From contig OX352764.1 of assembly GCA_947095585.1 (NCBI GenBank), forward strand, positions 8,913,001 through 8,977,000: DNA of 64,000 nt. Direction: 5' to 3'. Source of the DNA: Nephrocerus scutellatus. Taxonomy: Eukaryota; Arthropoda; Insecta; Diptera; Pipunculidae. Position numbers and translations under genes: made by a program. The notes beneath the pieces were generated by a model. It had not been told where the DNA came from and did no database searches. It saw only the letters and a list, made by a program, of their open reading frames with translations. The first letter of the stretch is position 1. Each line of letters opens with the position of its first letter. Below, in pieces: positions 47,266-62,400 of the stretch.

Positions 47266-47271
47266 TTTATT
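47266..47271 (-). terminator. Candidate poly(A) signal of coiled-coil gene
   Basis: AATAAA on the minus strand, 36 bp past the TAA stop at 47307. Confidence 0.55.
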
Positions 47272-47306
47272 GCTCTGCGCAAGTGCACTGAACAAACACA
47301 ATGAAG

Positions 47307-47459
47307 TTATTGCTTCTTATTTACTCCACTCGATTCTCCCTCTACGCTGGTGCCACCTTCGATTTCGCCTTCTCCCTCACCGCGGTCGGTTTCCTCATTT
47401 TCCTCATCCGCCTTGCCAATTATTATGAGCTCCGCCAGTTCGTAGAGCTCTTGGATATT
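47307..47459 (-). CDS. Coiled-coil gene, exon 8 (C-terminus)
   Basis: Acceptor CCACTTTTAG; encodes NIQELYELAELIIIGKADEE, then a Glu/Gly-rich tail ending SSGVNKKQ and TAA. The opposite-strand frame at 47301-47534 is its shadow. Confidence 0.78.
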   Translation of the reverse strand, partial: NIQELYELAELIIIGKADEENEETDRGEGEGEIEGGTSVEGESSGVNKKQ

Positions 47460-50400
47460 CTAAAAGTGGGAGGAAGAATATTGCGATTTTCCAATTTCAT
47501 TTCCAATATCAATAATTGTACTTACGGTGGCTAATCTCAGTTTGGCGATCATTTGATCCTCAAAACGTAGATGACTGTATGTCTCTTGTGTGACTAGCAG
47601 ACCATTACTGACATCATTTTCTATGTCCGCCTTCATTTCAGCATCTCGTTCTCTCTTCGCTGCACTTATGGTGCTGGAACGCCGATCTATTGCGATATCA
47701 CTTATAACATCCGTTGACTCATCTGAATGGCTTAACTGTCCGCCCGGCACATAATCATCGTCGTGCTGTGAGTAATCTTCTTCACTGGCAATTATCTCAT
47801 CATCATGTTCGGATTCAAGTGCGATCTTTGGTGGGGGGGGAGTATAAAAAAAATTTAGATTAAAGGTGAAACAATGAACCAGCGTAAGCTTACAGATGTT
47901 GCCATCAAATCTCCTGTGTACTTGTAAGACTGGTCATGTTTGTACTTGTCTTCGAGCTGCTGGCGAATGCGTTGTGCTGTTTCACGGAACTTTCGCCTGC
48001 GCAAACGGACTTCAAATAAAATTCAAATACAAAGCTGCAGTTTTACTAACCTGGCTCTAACGATATTTTGAATATCTTGCGGATCTGATGAATAGGGGGT
48101 CGGTATTCGCCTTGAACGTTCCTTCATTTTATCGCGTTCACGTGTCAGGAAATCTACCAGACCTTGCTCGCACTCCTTCCAATCCTCATTGTCAATTCTA
48201 AATTGTTAAAGATACGTAAGGTTTGGTTAGGTTAAGGTGGCAGTCGGTGGAAAAGCCGACAAACTTAGACCAGTAATGGTACATTATGATACCACATGCA
48301 TCGACAAAATTTTCCCGCCAATTCGCTGAACAATTTGAAGCTTGGAATAAAGCACAAGAGACTATTATTAATGTCAGTTGGTTAGATTATTGTAAAGGCT
48401 GATTTTAAGATTTACATTTCCCCCAGGGAAGGGGAGGGGGATGTACTGTAGCCGATAACCATCATCTACCTGCCAAAAATATATATACTTTAATAATCAG
48501 TTGGAAAATGTGAGTTTCCATAAATAACAACCGCACAAAATTTCATTTTTATTTATATAGATGGACGACACATTGTAGCAGCAACAGAGCCTTAGTTAAC
48601 GTTAATGCTAAATTTGAAGCTGATATAAAAGATTAAAATTTTTACCATACAAAAAAAGGTTAATGAAATTGGCAGTTCAGCTGTGACGGAAATAGTCTAT
48701 AAGCCAAACCACAGCCTCTATACGTTCCGTTGTACATGCAGTCAGCAGTTTTTTCGGGGGGTTCTGTATTCTGTCTAGTAGATGCAATATGTGGTCCTGT
48801 AAGCACATGATTACTTGTGAAGAAGATAGACGTGGAGATAGTTTGAACTGATATGCAACGCTGAAAGTGATGTCGTCGCTAATTATTGAAGAAGTAGCCG
48901 AAAGAGCTTATTGATAAAAACGAAAAAGAGTGTCGGTGACAAAACAGAGCCTTAGGGAACACCAGCATTTATGCGGTGAATATAAGATTTTAAACCTTCC
49001 AATACGTCTAATCAAACGGTATTTTATCGATTTCATAGTCAATCATTTTTTACAAAACAGCTTGATGCCAGGTAAATGCCAAATGCATTGCGAATACCAA
49101 GGCCAAAAACTTTGCTTTCACGAAATTTTTCAACTGGTTAGACTTTTCGGTGTGATATACGATCATAGTACCAGGAAAACGTTGCCTTAGAAAACTGCAT
49201 ACTTGTGGTCGCTAAGGATGACTCAATGTATTGCGTAAGCTGACGATTTATGAGCGTTTCTATGTCTTTCGAAAGTACGCACTTTAGAGCTTAAGGTCAG
49301 TATGAGGAAAGACGATTCGCTTTTTTATGCAGCCTATGTCTGTTTTTCAAATCCTCGAAAAGACTCCAGAAGAAAAAGAGAAATAGAAATAGGGAATGGT
49401 AAGGCTAGCGTTGAATAATACTTGTTAGATTTCTTGATGTTAAGATCATTTAAAAGTCTATGAACTCTACGAATGTTTGCTCTTAAAACATTTCACTTTA
49501 AATATGAGCTGGTTCCGTATTCTTCCTACCAACGAGGATAGTGGTTTAACTCATCAAAGGCAGCGGTCGAGGTATATGAAAACGTCGTCTCTTAGAAGAC
49601 ATCGGAAAGATGCACTCAGAGATTCAAAAACTGGTTCATCTTAATGATAAAGTGTAAAAATCTTCATGGGAAACACTTTGAAAAACAGTAAATGAGTTTC
49701 AAGCGATACAGCATGGTTCTTACCACTTTCCTCTAATACACATCATCGAGCAAACGCCTGTGTATTATACTATGACGTCCGAATAAAATACATAGCTACC
49801 GACTATAGCTCTGATATGTATTTACATTCTCCTCCCACGCAACAACTAATGTTCGTTATGCGTCATTTTCCGTTGACGTTCCTTGACAACAATGCACTAT
49901 TTTTTATAATTAGTGCTTGGAAAATTATGTCATGTAGGATAATACAGGTACACATCCGTTATATCGCCTCCTACCTACTCGTGCTCCAAACTTACTATCA
50001 GCACCACCGAACTAATTTATGATAATACCTTAATAAATCCAAACCACGCTCTGCATCCTCATCCTTGTATTCCTTCTCGCGTAATTTTTGCTGTTGCCTG
50101 TGTTTTTTCGCCTCCTCGAGTCTCATACGTTCCTGTTCCTTGAACAAAAGTCGTTCACGTTCCCACTTTGCTGCCTGGATTTTCAGTCGTTCGGCGTACT
50201 TTTCACGGCTTGTTTTCAACTAAAAAGTTAAACAGAAAGGATTGTTGTTGTTTTGCTATTATTTCAAAGGTCTACCTTAGCTCTTCGCTTTGTGATTTCC
50301 ATGTTAGCCTTCTTGGTGACGACAAATATTGGATCACCAGCTAGCTCGGGAGGAATTTGATCCGTTTTTCCCTCAAGAATTAGAACACGTTCTCGTTCCA

Positions 50401-53400
50401 CTTCTTTAATCTGTTTGTATCGCAAGGTACAGACACATGCAAATAAATTTTGTTAGAAATTATTAATCACATTATGATTATGGCGCTGGTAGAAGCTTCG
50501 CGAATCGCATTGCATCCAAGCGGACGAAGTGCTCCTTGCTTGTGTTTAGAATGAGATTTCTTGTTACTTAGGGTTTACACCCTAATTGGAATGAATGTGT
50601 GACTAGGTTATTCTTTTTTATCTCAAAATTTTCAGGTAAAATAAATGTTGCATTTTTTAAAGAAAATTTAGAAAAATACTTTTTTAACAAAATTATAACA
50701 TAACGCATAATTATTATTAAACAAAGATATAGACAAAGATAAAGATGAAATTCTATTTAGTTGACGAGGTCGTTATCATTACATAAATGCTTAGAGAGAT
50801 ATAATATACCCTTGAAATTTTCGCGGATATTGTATCTTGGTGAGCATTTCGTGCTACTAACTCATTATCAAGTGTTTCGATTTGTGGCATAAAAAGTCAC
50901 CCATCAGATATATCTAAACAGTGCAGCAGAACCCCTGCATACTCAACTCGATTCGATATTTGGTGAGCGATTGATTGTTATGTTTTGCTGACACGAATTT
51001 TGACGGCATAACGCGATTTTCAATAAAAATCTGATTCAAGTACTTTATTGCCAAGGAGTTGTGATTTTTGTCACTTTAAGGAGTTGCATTTATTGAAATG
51101 CTCAATGCACCTTTCGAAGGTAAAGTTCAAAACAAAACAGGATCGATATCTTAAGTGGATCGGCCTTGTAAAAAAAAATCTAGCTTCTCTATCACTAAGA
51201 GATTTCTGAGCTAAACTGAAATTGGTAGGGAAATGAAAGTTCCAAGAAGAATGAAATGGAATGAAAGATGACCTTAACCTTTAACTTCTCGCGCTGTTAT
51301 ATTTTTTTTTATAGAGCAATAAGAACATAGATTCTCTAACAAAATTTTTTTGTCTTATTGTCTTGTCTTATTGATGAGTGTCTTTCTTATCTTGCTTTAC
51401 CTTGAGTATAGAGACTAAGTTCAGTTTGTTTCTTCTATGCAATTTCTCACTACTTCATTTGCGAATGAGGACAAAAACCAGATAAAACAAGTAAATATAA
51501 AAAAACAACGTTTTTCGGGTACAAACTTTTATGTATACATCAACAAACCACCCCACCCCACTCAGTCCTTTTATTTTTTAATTCTCTATATATACTTATA
51601 TTTAATGAAATGTACCCGATTTTCTTAAAATTTTATACGAATATATATCCCCAATGGACAACACTTTTTGTAAAAAATTGGAATCCATCTGGCCCCGGTA
51701 TCGGGGGGAACCCATACAAATCTTATAAAAAATACCCGATTTTAAACACCTGTGTAGCTCCGATGTACAAAACCTTTTGTAAATTTTTTGGAGTGATCGG
51801 GTCCTGAGGCCCGAGGGGTGCCCATATATTTTTTTCTGGATTCGTCGATTTTCTTCAAATTTTAAACACATGTTTATCTCCGATGGACAAATTTTTTGTA
51901 AAATTTTTGGAGTAATCGGACCATGGGCCCATAAAAATTTTGTAAAAAAATTTGTCGATTCTCTTTAAATTTTATATACATGTGTTTCTCCGATATACAC
52001 TTTACTTTAACTTTCTCTTACATAGTAAACGGAACATGAAAATTGGTGTATCTCCGAATAGAGAATTTACGCGAACATTTTTAATTTTTATGAGTTGTTT
52101 TTTATATCCTATTATTATTAATCACCAAATTATTTTTTTTTTAAAGTTAAATTGGGCCTATTTCAAAGTTATCAATTTTTCCACGCGTTACATGCGCATC
52201 ACACGACTCGCAATACGCGTAGCATGTGAGATTTCTTGAATTTTGAGTTGCTCACAAAATTTTAGCTCTCTAAACATGACCTATAGAGCTAGAATTAGGT
52301 GGTTAAAAAGGACCTCAAAGAAGAAGAACAGACAAAAAAACAGGCACTGTTCCACCCATCACACGCGCCAAACAGGAGTCACGACACGTGTCACACCGCC
52401 TATACCTTCGAGTATCCAACATCTATGGGACAGATTTAAGTGTTCTTAACATACACAAATCCGCTGGGCCAGATGGTACTTGTATTTCGCACAATACTCG
52501 TAGTTCTGAAGAGATGTTCTTCATCACTGACAGTACCTTACATAAGCTTTTCCATTTGTCTTATTCTTCTGAATTTTTTCGAGTATTTAGAAAAATTCCG
52601 AGTAAGTGCTTATAAGAAACGCGTGGTAATTTACAGCATCAATTTACTGATGTAATGGAATTTAAAATTGTTCCATATCTATTGTTTGTTTTAAAAAAAA
52701 AAACTTGACTCACAGGTTGACTTACTGTAAGGCCGGCAGGGGGAGTTACATGAACGAAATTGTTTTTCGTTATTAAATCGGAGTCTCCGACCTTCACAAT
52801 AATAAAAAAAATTCCAAAAACATTTTGTTGAACTCGCATACTCATACGGTTTTTAAAAACAAACTTTTAAATTGCCCACCATTTATAATAACTGATCTAA
52901 TCTTGCTAATGTTTTTCTCGAAAATTTGAAAAAAATAAATTTGAGTCACCTTTTGTACTCACCTCTCTTGCACGAATTCTCGTGGATATTAAAACCCGAT
53001 AGTCCTCATCGATGCGTGCTCTCAGTTCTGCCATATACTTGCGATCGGTCAAGCGAACAACATTTGTGCCCATCAGTCGTTCGAGACGCGCACTGATTCT
53101 CGTCAAATTAAAGCTGCACAGGAGAAAAAAAAAACAAACAGTTAGCAATTTTTTAAGATGGAATTCTCGAAAACTTCTTAACGCACAAATCACTTAACAA
53201 CCAAAAAAAAAAGGGTATCAGTACTTCTATTTAGAAAATTATTGCATTTATCGTCTAACCCAAAGAAAGACAGTGACTTTCTGTTGCAGGGAAGCACCAT
53301 CAAATAAAATCGGTGATATCCTCGGAAGAAATGTGTTTCCATTATACGAGTATATGAATACCATATTCATAGGAATGGAGTTCGCGTTTGTTTGGGAAGC

Positions 53401-56400
53401 GAGTGAGGGTGGGTGGGGATTATAGAATGGTTAAGGTAAAGACATGGACGTTTTCGTTGCTACACGGCTCTGTTTTTATTTTCCGATATATGATATATTT
53501 CCATATTATTGTTTTTATTTTATTATTATATTTGTATTTGTTTCACGCCGCAGGTTCTCTCATGGTATCTTGTGCTTCCTGCTATTGTCTTACGCTATCT
53601 GCTCTCCTGTAAACACACATGAGAATATTTGACAACTACAAATGCTGATTGTCATATCAGATTGCAACTTTTCTGTTCATGATCTGTTTCAAAAGGGTAA
53701 AAGTATACTAAGTAGTAAGTAGTAGTAAGAGTTTGCCAATTTTGTATGTTTTTACTATTTTTTTTACCGTTTACAGTTTATATGCATTGGTATTTTAGTC
53801 ACTCGAAATAAAAGCTTGTTCACAGTAGAGAGTTTTTTTTACTCATCTCCATATACTAATGGGCTATGTCTCTAACGTCACTTGAATAGAAACGCGCCGA
53901 TCAGAGCTTATAGTAAACTTTAGCGGTTTAACAAATCTTATGAAGTAACTTTTCCATGTAATTTTTCTAAATATACATCAATATTGGAAAAAATGGATAG
54001 ATAGAATAAAGTAGGAAGGATCGTTAAGTTATTTCTTATTGCACTCTTCCTACAGTTGCCGAAAATTAAAAAAAAAAGTCCTTAATTTGCGTGGTCTGGT
54101 AATTTTTAGGAACGAATAAAAAAGCAAGAGCTTCATCAGCAACACAGAGAAAATCCTTCTTGGATTAGCCACCATTTCTAATGAATCTGCAGCAAAATTC
54201 AAATTGGTAAGTGTCCGTTTTTCTACCATAAAACGAGTAATAATAAAGCAACACATAAAAATTAAAATTTTTCATGTAAAATCTCTAATCAGGGGTACAC
54301 AAAGTTCAAAGTTTTAATAAAATTAAATTAAATTTTTGCGGTTATATTAAAAAAAATGTTTGGGAGCCCCCTATCCCGATCACTCCAAAAGTTTTGTCCA
54401 TCGGAGTTACACATGCATATAAAATTAGAAAAATATCGGTTTTTTTTTATAAAATGTGTATGGGTGACCGCAAAAAGTCTCTCCATCGGTCCTGATTTGG
54501 AGCCGATGTCATCCAATTTTCATCTCTAAACTCTGAGCGTCCAGGCTCTACGCCATCCTTCCACCATATGCTTGCCCGGCCTCGCTGTGGTATTCCATAA
54601 ATCCAACTGCATAGAACTTTCGCCCATGCGAGATAGGTGTCCTGCCCACCGGAGCCTTCCGAGCTTAATTCTCTTCACGATGTCGACATCGCGGTAACGC
54701 TCGTAGATTTCATCATTATAGAGTCTCCGGAATAGTCCTTCCTCACATACGGGGCCAACAATTCTCCGTAAGACTTTTCTCTCGAACGAGGTCAGAATGC
54801 TTTTTACTAAGCACCCAAGTCTCAGATCGATATGTACGTACTGGTATGATCATTATTGTCACATATACTAGCAGCTTGGATGTTATGGTTAAGTTCCTTT
54901 GAAGAGCCTTGACAGACTATACGGCTTTAAGCAACAGTGCGCGTATTTCTGGTTTCATGCTGTTATCGGCTGCTACAGTTGACCTGAGATAGTTAAAGTA
55001 TGGCACTACTTCAAATTCGCGCTCCACTATTTTAATTGCGAAACCAATGTTGGATCTTCTAGTCGCTGACCACTTTGTACTTTGTTTTGCTCTCATTTAT
55101 GGGCAGCCCAAGATTTCATTCCACCTGTTCGATCTGGATGAAAGCTTCTTGTACAGCTCTTGTGCTTCTGCCAACGATTCAATATCGTCTGCGTAAGCCA
55201 GTATCTGAATGGACTTATACAGGATTGTTCCACTCGCCGTTACGTCAAAGTCTTGGATCACTTTCTCAAACGCCAGGTTGAAAAGTTGAATGGGCTTGAT
55301 AGTGATCCGGATATTTTTACTTAGCATATAACATTGATCCTGGTCAACCTACAGAGTTGGGTCAGTTTATTTGGGATGCCAAATTCTCTCATGGCTTTAT
55401 AAAGTTCTACTTTGGCCATGCTATCATAGGCAAAGGCTTCTTGGGACTCCTATTTTATTCAGTTCCGCTGGGATCCCATCTGATCTCGGGGCCTACATAT
55501 TTCTAAGCCGATTTAACACTCTGCTAAATTCGTCTATGCCTGGTTTGGTCTTCGGTCATTGGTGGATACTCAAATTCCTCAGTTAGCTGGCCGTTTAGCA
55601 ACTCATGAGAGTGCTCTTCCTATCGCTCTAAGATGTGTTTGAGATCGGTGATCAGATTACCCTCGTTGTTTTTGCAGTATTAGCAACGCAGTGTATATTG
55701 CGTTATATCGATGACTCTTTGGTAGAAATTCCGCGCATGTTGCGGTCCTTGCTCTCAGTACTGTTCTAGTTTACGGACGAGGTTCTTCTCCTAGACTGCT
55801 TTCTTTCGCCGGTAAACTGTTGTTTCATATCTTCTGAGCTCTTTATATTCATCATCGCGTGCCCGCGTTCTATTAGATTGTTGAAATGCTGGGTACGCAA
55901 AATTCTTACGTTCAGTCGCTAGCTAATATTCGTCATCGAACCTGTCGTTCCGATCTCTACGACTACTGCCTAAGATGGAGTCAGCAGTACTAATGACAGT
56001 ATTCTTAAGCCGTGTCCATTTCTCTTCTACGCCTGACATTCCAGTCCCAGGACTTACTCTCCGTGCATTTATGGTGACGGTTCGATTTTTTTGATAAAGT
56101 AGTAAAGATGAACATGCCAAACGCGGATATGACATCTTATCGTCTTCACATATAAGTAAATATAAATAATAAAAACTCGCTCGTATATTAATAAGCAAAA
56201 ACAAACTCTACTGGTACAAAAAGGAACGTTGTATTATTGAAGTAAAAATAAAACCGTGTGTTGTATTAATGCACGTACATATGACCGTTTCTACGAAGTT
56301 TATTAAAGGAAACTACTTAATCTCATGTAACTAATTTCCTAGATTATAATCGGCACAAATGAATAGCTTTTTCACCTTCGGTGGTAGGAGTCATTGTTAT

Positions 56401-59400
56401 TAAACTTTAACATTCCGTTCCACGCAATTTATCCGGAAACGTATGCCTCATATAAATCTTTGAACATTTGACATTCAAATGGCAAGCGGAACGGCATTGC
56501 TATTGACCATGAAAGTCAAAGGCTGTTATTAATTGTTCAATAACAATTTGTTCGAAGATTAATTACGGCTTATCCGCACAGCTGGATTCCCAAATGTCAT
56601 GTGAGGACATCAAGCCGACTTTTTCTATAGCCCACCAATAGTCATCGTCATCAAAAAAAAAAACAAGAAAAACTACAACACATGTGACTCTCTGTGGACG
56701 CCGTGAGCAAGGGTTACAAATTCTAACAACTGACTGACACGATTTCATTCAGCATTAATTTCCATTGCCGCAGTCACGAAACAAAGAAAGCGATAAAATA
56801 GAAGGATTGAGTTTGAAAAGTGTCACACGGTGGGAGTGGCTGACGAGGCTGACTTTTTGGATTTTCAATAAAATGAAGAGGAAATAAAAAAAAATGGAAA
56901 TTCCAACGAAGTAATTATTTCATGTGTGGTATCCAAATTGCTGAAAAGATGGTGGCTTAGATACGAGTATGTTTGATAGAAGAATTCATCAACTCATGCG
57001 AAGGTCTACGGTACGTTTCACAGCACATCATCAGGGTTATTGATATGGATAGGAATACATTAAATTCAATAAGCACGCAAATGGAGTATTATATGAGTTA
57101 GTGACAGGTAATCATGTCTGCTAAATGTACTCCGTATTAGTTGACTCTGATATGAAACTTTATATTGGATATATTTATTTCACAAATATGTGAGTATTTG
57201 TCATTGTCGAGGACTCACGTGATTCCGACTAATATGGATATTTGTACAGATACAGTCTGAGCACACTGAACGAGTAAGCTGACCTTTATACAAATCATAA
57301 GAATGATAATAAAAAAAATTCGCACCTCATCAACTGTTTGCTAGCTCCAACGTTCAAAGTAACAATAATCGTAAGCACGTAGTTTTGAAAAACTATGTAA
57401 GTTCACTCTACCCCTAGACAGCAGGATTTATCATTTGACCGACGATTAACTAGAACGAAAACTATGCTTTTCCGTGCCAATGCACTTAATGCAAAGAAAG
57501 TTTTCCGTAGTGGCATTTTCCCCGACTTCCCACCACCAATGCTGAAAAGTTTCCAAGTGATCCGGAAAAACGTACTTTAACTTTTACGGATGTCTTGCCT
57601 TTTCCGCCGTTTATTTATAGCAGAGAACCTTTGCTGGCGCAAATTGCAGGGCAATTTGATTTAACGACAAAAGCATTAAGATAAAAAAAATTTTTTTGGC
57701 TGCTTTTCGGCTGCGACTGCGAAAAGGGGCATTAACTTCAGTGCGTCATTTATGCGTATATGCTGTGTGGGCGGATTGTTTACGAGAGTCCTTTGCTCTC
57801 TGCAACAGTGAGTGTGATGTATTTACTTTTCCAGATTTATAAAAATATTCCTTTTACAAGAACAATAAATTCTCAAAGAATTCATACCAAATGTAGGGAG
57901 AGGATTTCGTCAATGGATATATCGCAAGACATGTAAGGTTGGTTGAAACAAAAGCTTACGATGAACCCAAACCTTTTATATTGAATTAACAAAAAAGTTA
58001 CTAAGTTTAAATGTAATAGATACCGACTGAAAGTGGTAACCTTTATTGAAATTTTTAAAGAAGCCTTATTCGACTTAAAACTGGAAATACTAAGCTTTTA
58101 ATTTTAAATTATGCTCATTCTCACCTTATTCTTTCTACTTAATTCACTTTGAAGAAATATTACCTAAGTGTATCCACAAATGTATCCATCGTATTAAACA
58201 ATTGGCAGCAAAATGACCTATAATGATTTTATATAGTAAGGTGTCTCACCAATCAACGACAGTTTCTTGCATAACTATTGTTTCACACGCTTTATTCATA
58301 AATAAGCGAACATATTTTCTGGAGGAATAATAAAAACCATATGATACCACTTCCAGAACCCATCACACAGCTCTTGAGTACAAGGACAAATATCACTACA
58401 CAACCTGCAGCCATAGGGATAAGCTGTTATCGTTTGTCCTACCTTAACTTGACACTAGTTGACTGTTGTTCATATTTTCTCACTACTCTAAGGAGCGAGA
58501 AAATATACGAGCGTAATAAGCAATTATCGCTTACGTCCTTTGAGTGAAATTTATTTCATTTTCATTGGAAACGTGGAGAACAAGTGATTGCAAATATCTC
58601 AACAGGAAATTATTGCTTTTGACAAGAGTGGTGTGAAGATTTTTCAGTTATTAAGTATTCAGATAGTAAGCCACATATTAATTGTTACAAATTTGTTGCT
58701 GTTATAAATTCAACACGAGTATGATGCAAAGGAACACCATAAAGAAGAGCACATCACACTAATGCGACCAATGAATGCATCAATATCAACTAGGAAAACA
58801 TTCAATGAAATGAGTTAGCGATAACTCTAACCAAGCATGGGAAATAAGAGTGTAGACAATAGGTTTCGAATACAGCTTTGCACGTTGAAGAGGCTGTAGC
58901 TACAGATCTCGAACAAAACGTTAGAAATAAATTGCACACGACAAAGCCATAACTGGATTTCAAACGATGGGAACTAAATAGAAATACCTTTCCCTCGGCT
59001 TCCCCAGTGAACCAATTCAGTTTTCACTGGTTGAGGTGACCTAAATGCCAAATGGCTAGCAATCAACCTCTTCCTTTGCTCCTATTGTTCGGCTGTTAAG
59101 AGTGTTGGTTCAAGTGATAAACCCTTGCAACAATAATTTTACGCCCTGGCTAAACGCTATCACCGTCGCTAACTTGGAAACTTGTGATTCAAGAGATATA
59201 TGCTTACTAATTCTGTAATAGCTTACACAACGACATACATACTTACATACGAATTTCACGCATCGTTCACGTATTATTGACGCATTGTTGACGCATTCTT
59301 CGGGCATGGTTCACTCAGCGTTCACGCGTCATTTACGCATCGTTCACGCATCGTTTATGCATTGCTCACGCGTCAGGAAACGCATCGTTTTTTTATAAAA

Positions 59401-62400
59401 TAACACCAGTAAGTTCTGATGGTACTTTCTTATACTTTCTATGTGGTCTGAATATAATATAGTAGGAAAGATTATAACCTGTGAGTTAAGTAAGTTACTA
59501 AGTCTACTTGAAAAATTTAAAAGTAGAAAGAGCTACTGTCTTTGTAAACAATAACGTTATAAGTGAAAAACAAGTGAACATTTGTGAACTTTGGCTATTT
59601 GCTAATTAGGATTGCTATTTATAAGCTTATATTGTGTTTTTATGCGAAATCCATCACGAACTCTAAATTTCGTAACAATATTAACAGATAATCAAGGAAT
59701 AATGAATCTAATTGTTTGGAGTCCTACAAACGAAGATATGTTTGTTGTAACAACCTTAATACAACATAACCCTGGTCACGCTTAGAATTAAAAGGGCTCT
59801 GAGTACTGTGCTACAAACTGTTTTTTAAATATCGTACAATTTACTTGCAATGCTTATAACTGACTACTTTACCGTCTTTTTTTAGACTATTTTCAAATTG
59901 ATGGCTATTCTAGTCTAAACAGCACTGTTTTTGACACCCAGTATAGATTTATTATGATGCTGAATACACTTTCGAAATCTTGTCTAAGCTTAAGTTATAT
60001 TTTCTGCCAGAGATTTGTGTCAATAGTTATTATTTGGAGGATTTTTACTTTGTAGAAATATTTCGAATAGTTTTGACGACACCTAAAATTTCTTTATTCT
60101 TTTTTCTGAGCATCTATTTCTCGAATCCTAATGTTAGTGTGTTACGAGCAATTTTTTCTACAACTACAGTTGGTAAATGCCTTTGTTCTAGGATTTAAAA
60201 ATCCTGGACAGCATTTTAGGACTTACTGATACACTTATTGGCCTTATTAGAGTAAGAAATTATGCTTGACTTTCACATTTCATTCATTGAGTGAAGAAGC
60301 TGAACAATATCACGACTTCTAATATTTGTTGAATTAATTTTGCAGAACAGGTCACCAAGTACTTTGTTTTACCCCCTTTATTTGCTTAAACTTAGGAACT
60401 TAATAATGTTCCTCTTCTACTTTCTTTTATATTGTTACGAAAATATAAATAGAAATCTTCTATCGCACTGTACACTCCCGTATATAAGAACATGCATTGT
60501 GCTGAATTGTATTAGATTTAATAAATTACCAAAAATCATAGCATACAATTAGGCTCAGTGATATTGTATGAACAAGTTATTTATATAAACGTTATATGAT
60601 GGAAACTTTTATGGGGTAGTTATGAGTGTAGATTTTGTATATAAATTTTATATAACAGTATGGCGTTCCACAAGGGTCATCGTTGTCGCCTACGCTCTTC
60701 TTGATATATATCAATGACCTGTTGTCTTCTACAACATGTGATATCAATTAATTTGCTGATGATATAACGCTATCGACTTTCATTGAGCTTGTCAGTCAAA
60801 AATAATGAAATTCTTGCTTGATTGGTTCGCGAGTTCGCGAGGGCAGATCTAATATGGCGGAATTTAAACCAAATAAATTCCAGGCTTGTCTTTTTTCTCA
60901 GAAGTCAGTTTAACATTACGTGCCTAATGATACCCCGAGATTGCTAGATTTAATTTACTTAAGTTGTTCGGTTTGAAGTTTACTTTCTTGGGAGGAACAT
61001 ATTTATGAGGTTTAAAAAAGAGTGAACCATTGTTTGGGCTTCATAGAACGTTGTAAATTCTACTTGACTCCCTCTGAAGTATTAAGATTATATAAGACTT
61101 ATTATTTTAAACTTATTTTGCAAATTTATTCATATGTATGCGTTGGTGCTCCAAGAACGCATTTGCATTATCTTGGAAGAATTTTGAATAGAGTTGTACC
61201 GTCCGTATGATAGACGCTAGTACCATTTATTCATTTATTTATTCTGTGGAGCATAGACGAAATGTGGGAGCATTAACAGTTTTCTCAAAGAAATATGAGA
61301 ACCTTTTTAATATGTTGATTAGGTGTTAATACTGATACTTTATCGCACCAAGTTAAGTTAATATTTGGAAGTGAAACCGGACTACTTGAAAAGTTTAAAA
61401 GTAGATAGAGCTCCAGCCTATATGGATAGAAGTATATAAGTTGAATAATAAGTAATCACTAGTGTAAATTTGTGAACTTTTTACTATTTGTCAATCAAAG
61501 TTGTAATTAGTGAATAAAGGACCTTTTTTTGTGCTTTTATTTTCAAAATCAATTACTAAAAAGCTTAAATTTCGTAGCAATATAATTACTTTTTGATACG
61601 TTTAGTTTCCCTGTTCTATGTTTATCTTTTGTCATCAGTAAATACTTAGTTTTGAAATTTTAATTTATTGTATAACGCAAACTTTGGCTATTGTTATGCG
61701 TTTATTTATAGTACAAAATGCCGGCTGCCATATATATAACTAAATATACATACAAACATATATTGAAGTACGAATAATGATGGGTGATTGTTTGAGTTTC
61801 AATTTAAGCAAAGCAGATAAGTGATTGCTTAACGTTTAATGTGAATCAACGCTTCTTTTCTATTATTATCATATAACTAAATTATAACTTAATTAGCCCC
61901 TAAGGCATTAATTTCCATCGCTGTGCAGACATCAGGAAACAACTTCCGACACGGTCTTCAGCAAATAGACTTAGCGCAACTGGCCCCGAGGTAATACATA
62001 GATGAGACAAAACTTTATCCAAGAAAGTTCATTGCTTAGCTGTTCAGATGAAGGTATTTGTACGCTCTTCAGTGTCACGCACTTGTAGATGTACTCGTTT
62101 GTCTAGCGAACTAGATGTTTGGCCTCAATTAAATGCAAATAATCCGCAGGACGTCTACAACAGTTTCTTCAACAAAAGTGGGTCCATCCCATTGCAAGTA
62201 TTTCCGTAATTTAATGTTTGCCTAATGACGAAAAACTCTGAACGAAAAGGGCACAGATGCTATTCGTGCGAATGTAAATTAAACGCTAGACAACTACGGC
62301 TCCTAAGGGATTCATAGGCGACTGCCCACCCATACGTGGTAGAAGAAGGTTTTCTACATAGAGCAGTTTTAATGGAAATTTATTGACATAGTCATATTCG

